Shown here one piece after another: positions 4,670 through 5,373 of a stretch of 5,373 bases of DNA; the first letter of the stretch is position 1, and each line of letters begins with the position of its first letter. The notes beneath the pieces are model-generated. The model did not search any database. It had not been told where the DNA came from and saw nothing but the letters and a program-made list of their open reading frames with translations. Where the stretch lies: contig PWOG01000037.1 of assembly GCA_003557565.1 (NCBI GenBank), positions 1 to 5,373 of the forward strand, written 5' to 3'. The translations under genes and the position numbers were made by a program. The stretch comes from Desulfobulbaceae bacterium. Its GTDB lineage: Bacteria > Desulfobacterota > Desulfobulbia > Desulfobulbales > Desulfurivibrionaceae.

Positions 4670-5373
4670 GACCAGGTCTTCGTGGACTCTTTTAGCCTGG
4701 AGGGCGAAGGCCTCCAGCCGGGCTTCGATGATCTGGGGGAAGCTGTTGCCGTCGGTTTCCAGGGCCAGGAAGGGCAGCTTGCGTTCTTTTTGCAGCAACT
4801 CCGGAATGTGTTCGGCCCCTTCATCTTCCAGCACCGCCCTTTTTTCGCTGCTGGTAAACTTTTCGTTGAGGATCGATTCCGCCAGCCGGGTGGGCATGCA
4901 GCCAAACGGCCCGATGGAGATGATCCCGCAGGAGGGGTGCAGGATTTCGTGCAGGGCCGCCCCTACTGTCAGGATCGCCTCGCCGGAGAGCTGGGGGGAG
5001 ATGTGGCGGCTGCCGGCGGCCACCAAGGGTTCCACCTCCACTTTCTCCTCATAATGGAACAGACCGCAGGGGGCCAGCAGTTTGCGGACCTTGGCGTCGA
5101 AATAACGTTTGACCCAGTAGCGAGTCCACCACGGTAGATCCCGCCGTCCTTCGATATCGTTTTTTACCAGCCAGTCGCAGTACTTGATCCACTCCGAGGT
5201 TTGCGAGGTACGGACGATGAAGCCCAGTTCGGCCATCCGTTCGATCAGCCGCTGCAGGGAAATGGGATCGTGGCGCACGTAAATCTCGCCCACCAGGGAG
5301 AGCTTGGGGATTTTCTCATGGGGGGTATGCAGCCGGATTTTGCCCAGTTCCCGGGCCGAGGACTTCAGCTGGC
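4658..5373 (-). CDS. Acyl-CoA dehydratase activase-related protein, C-terminal part (5' end outside window)
   Basis: The last 237 residues and TAG stop (4660-4658) of a gene whose frame stays open to the right window edge; GTG 5293 is only an internal codon. The order of motifs matches the C-terminal region of large CoA-substrate-specific activase proteins and 2-hydroxyacyl-CoA dehydratase (HgdB-like) relatives: LVGEIYVRHDP (5300-5266 region), SEWIKYCDWL, LAPCGLFHY, HPSCGIISIGPFGCMPTR, and FLALETDGNSFPQIIEARLEAF near the end. The conserved cysteines in APCG, PSCG and FGCMP are candidates for iron-sulfur ligands. Relatives activate or form part of radical dehydratases by ATP-driven electron transfer; many members have no assigned substrate. 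The ASKHA ATPase domain expected at the N-terminus of an activase is not in the window, so activase and dehydratase-subunit assignments cannot be separated here. The gene converges with the cytochrome gene, and its stop codon lies in palindrome D. Confidence 0.82.
   Translation of the reverse strand, partial: QLKSSARELGKIRLHTPHEKIPKLSLVGEIYVRHDPISLQRLIERMAELGFIVRTSQTSEWIKYCDWLVKNDIEGRRDLPWWTRYWVKRYFDAKVRKLLAPCGLFHYEEKVEVEPLVAAGSRHISPQLSGEAILTVGAALHEILHPSCGIISIGPFGCMPTRLAESILNEKFTSSEKRAVLEDEGAEHIPELLQKERKLPFLALETDGNSFPQIIEARLEAFALQAKRVHEDLVNGR

Noticed and set aside
1..5373. CRISPR array, tRNA or rRNA genes
   Set aside because: The repeats are palindromes of two families without regular spacers; no cloverleaf or rRNA-like sequence was seen.

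Overview
The window looks like chromosomal DNA of a GC-rich anaerobic bacterium, most likely a deltaproteobacterium (Desulfobacterota). That placement is inferred from three gene types: a molybdenum-cofactor operon, a periplasmic five-haem cytochrome with an in-frame TGA that reads like a selenocysteine codon, and an acyl-CoA dehydratase activase-type protein. No rRNA or marker gene fixes the taxon. TGA ends two ordinary genes here, so it is a normal stop codon in this genome.

Left part (1-2278, minus strand): a three-gene run, moaA -> MOSC-domain protein -> 4Fe-4S protein. moaA starts at a TTG with a good ribosome binding site. The MOSC and 4Fe-4S genes overlap by ATGA, and the last gene leaves the window at base 1. 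MoaA starts molybdopterin synthesis; MOSC proteins handle sulfur or mature cofactor; the 4Fe-4S protein is probably an electron carrier or maturation partner.

Middle (2279-2916): a divergent spacer with a candidate moaA promoter pointing left, a candidate promoter (TTGACA) pointing right about 390 bp before the cytochrome, one copy each of two dispersed repeat families, and no supported gene. The cytochrome gene then runs 2917-4146 on the plus strand. Conventional gene calling would split it at TGA 3811, but frame and family-like sequence continue to 4146, and a SECIS-like stem-loop follows the TGA at the expected distance.

Right part: a 511-bp convergent spacer (4147-4657) made almost entirely of hairpins, including a strong bidirectional terminator. 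The 3' part of an acyl-CoA dehydratase activase-related gene lies on the minus strand and leaves the window at base 5373.

The two strongest second-look items are the putative seleno-cytochrome and a four-copy family of about 80-130 bp palindromes (A 1122-1240, B 2646-2778, C 4141-4256, D 4568-4669). The palindrome arms differ between copies, but an asymmetric GG/GA internal loop and a GTAC-closed apex are conserved. Three of the four copies sit at a gene's 3' end, always in the same orientation relative to that gene, and two contain the gene's stop codon in their outer arm.
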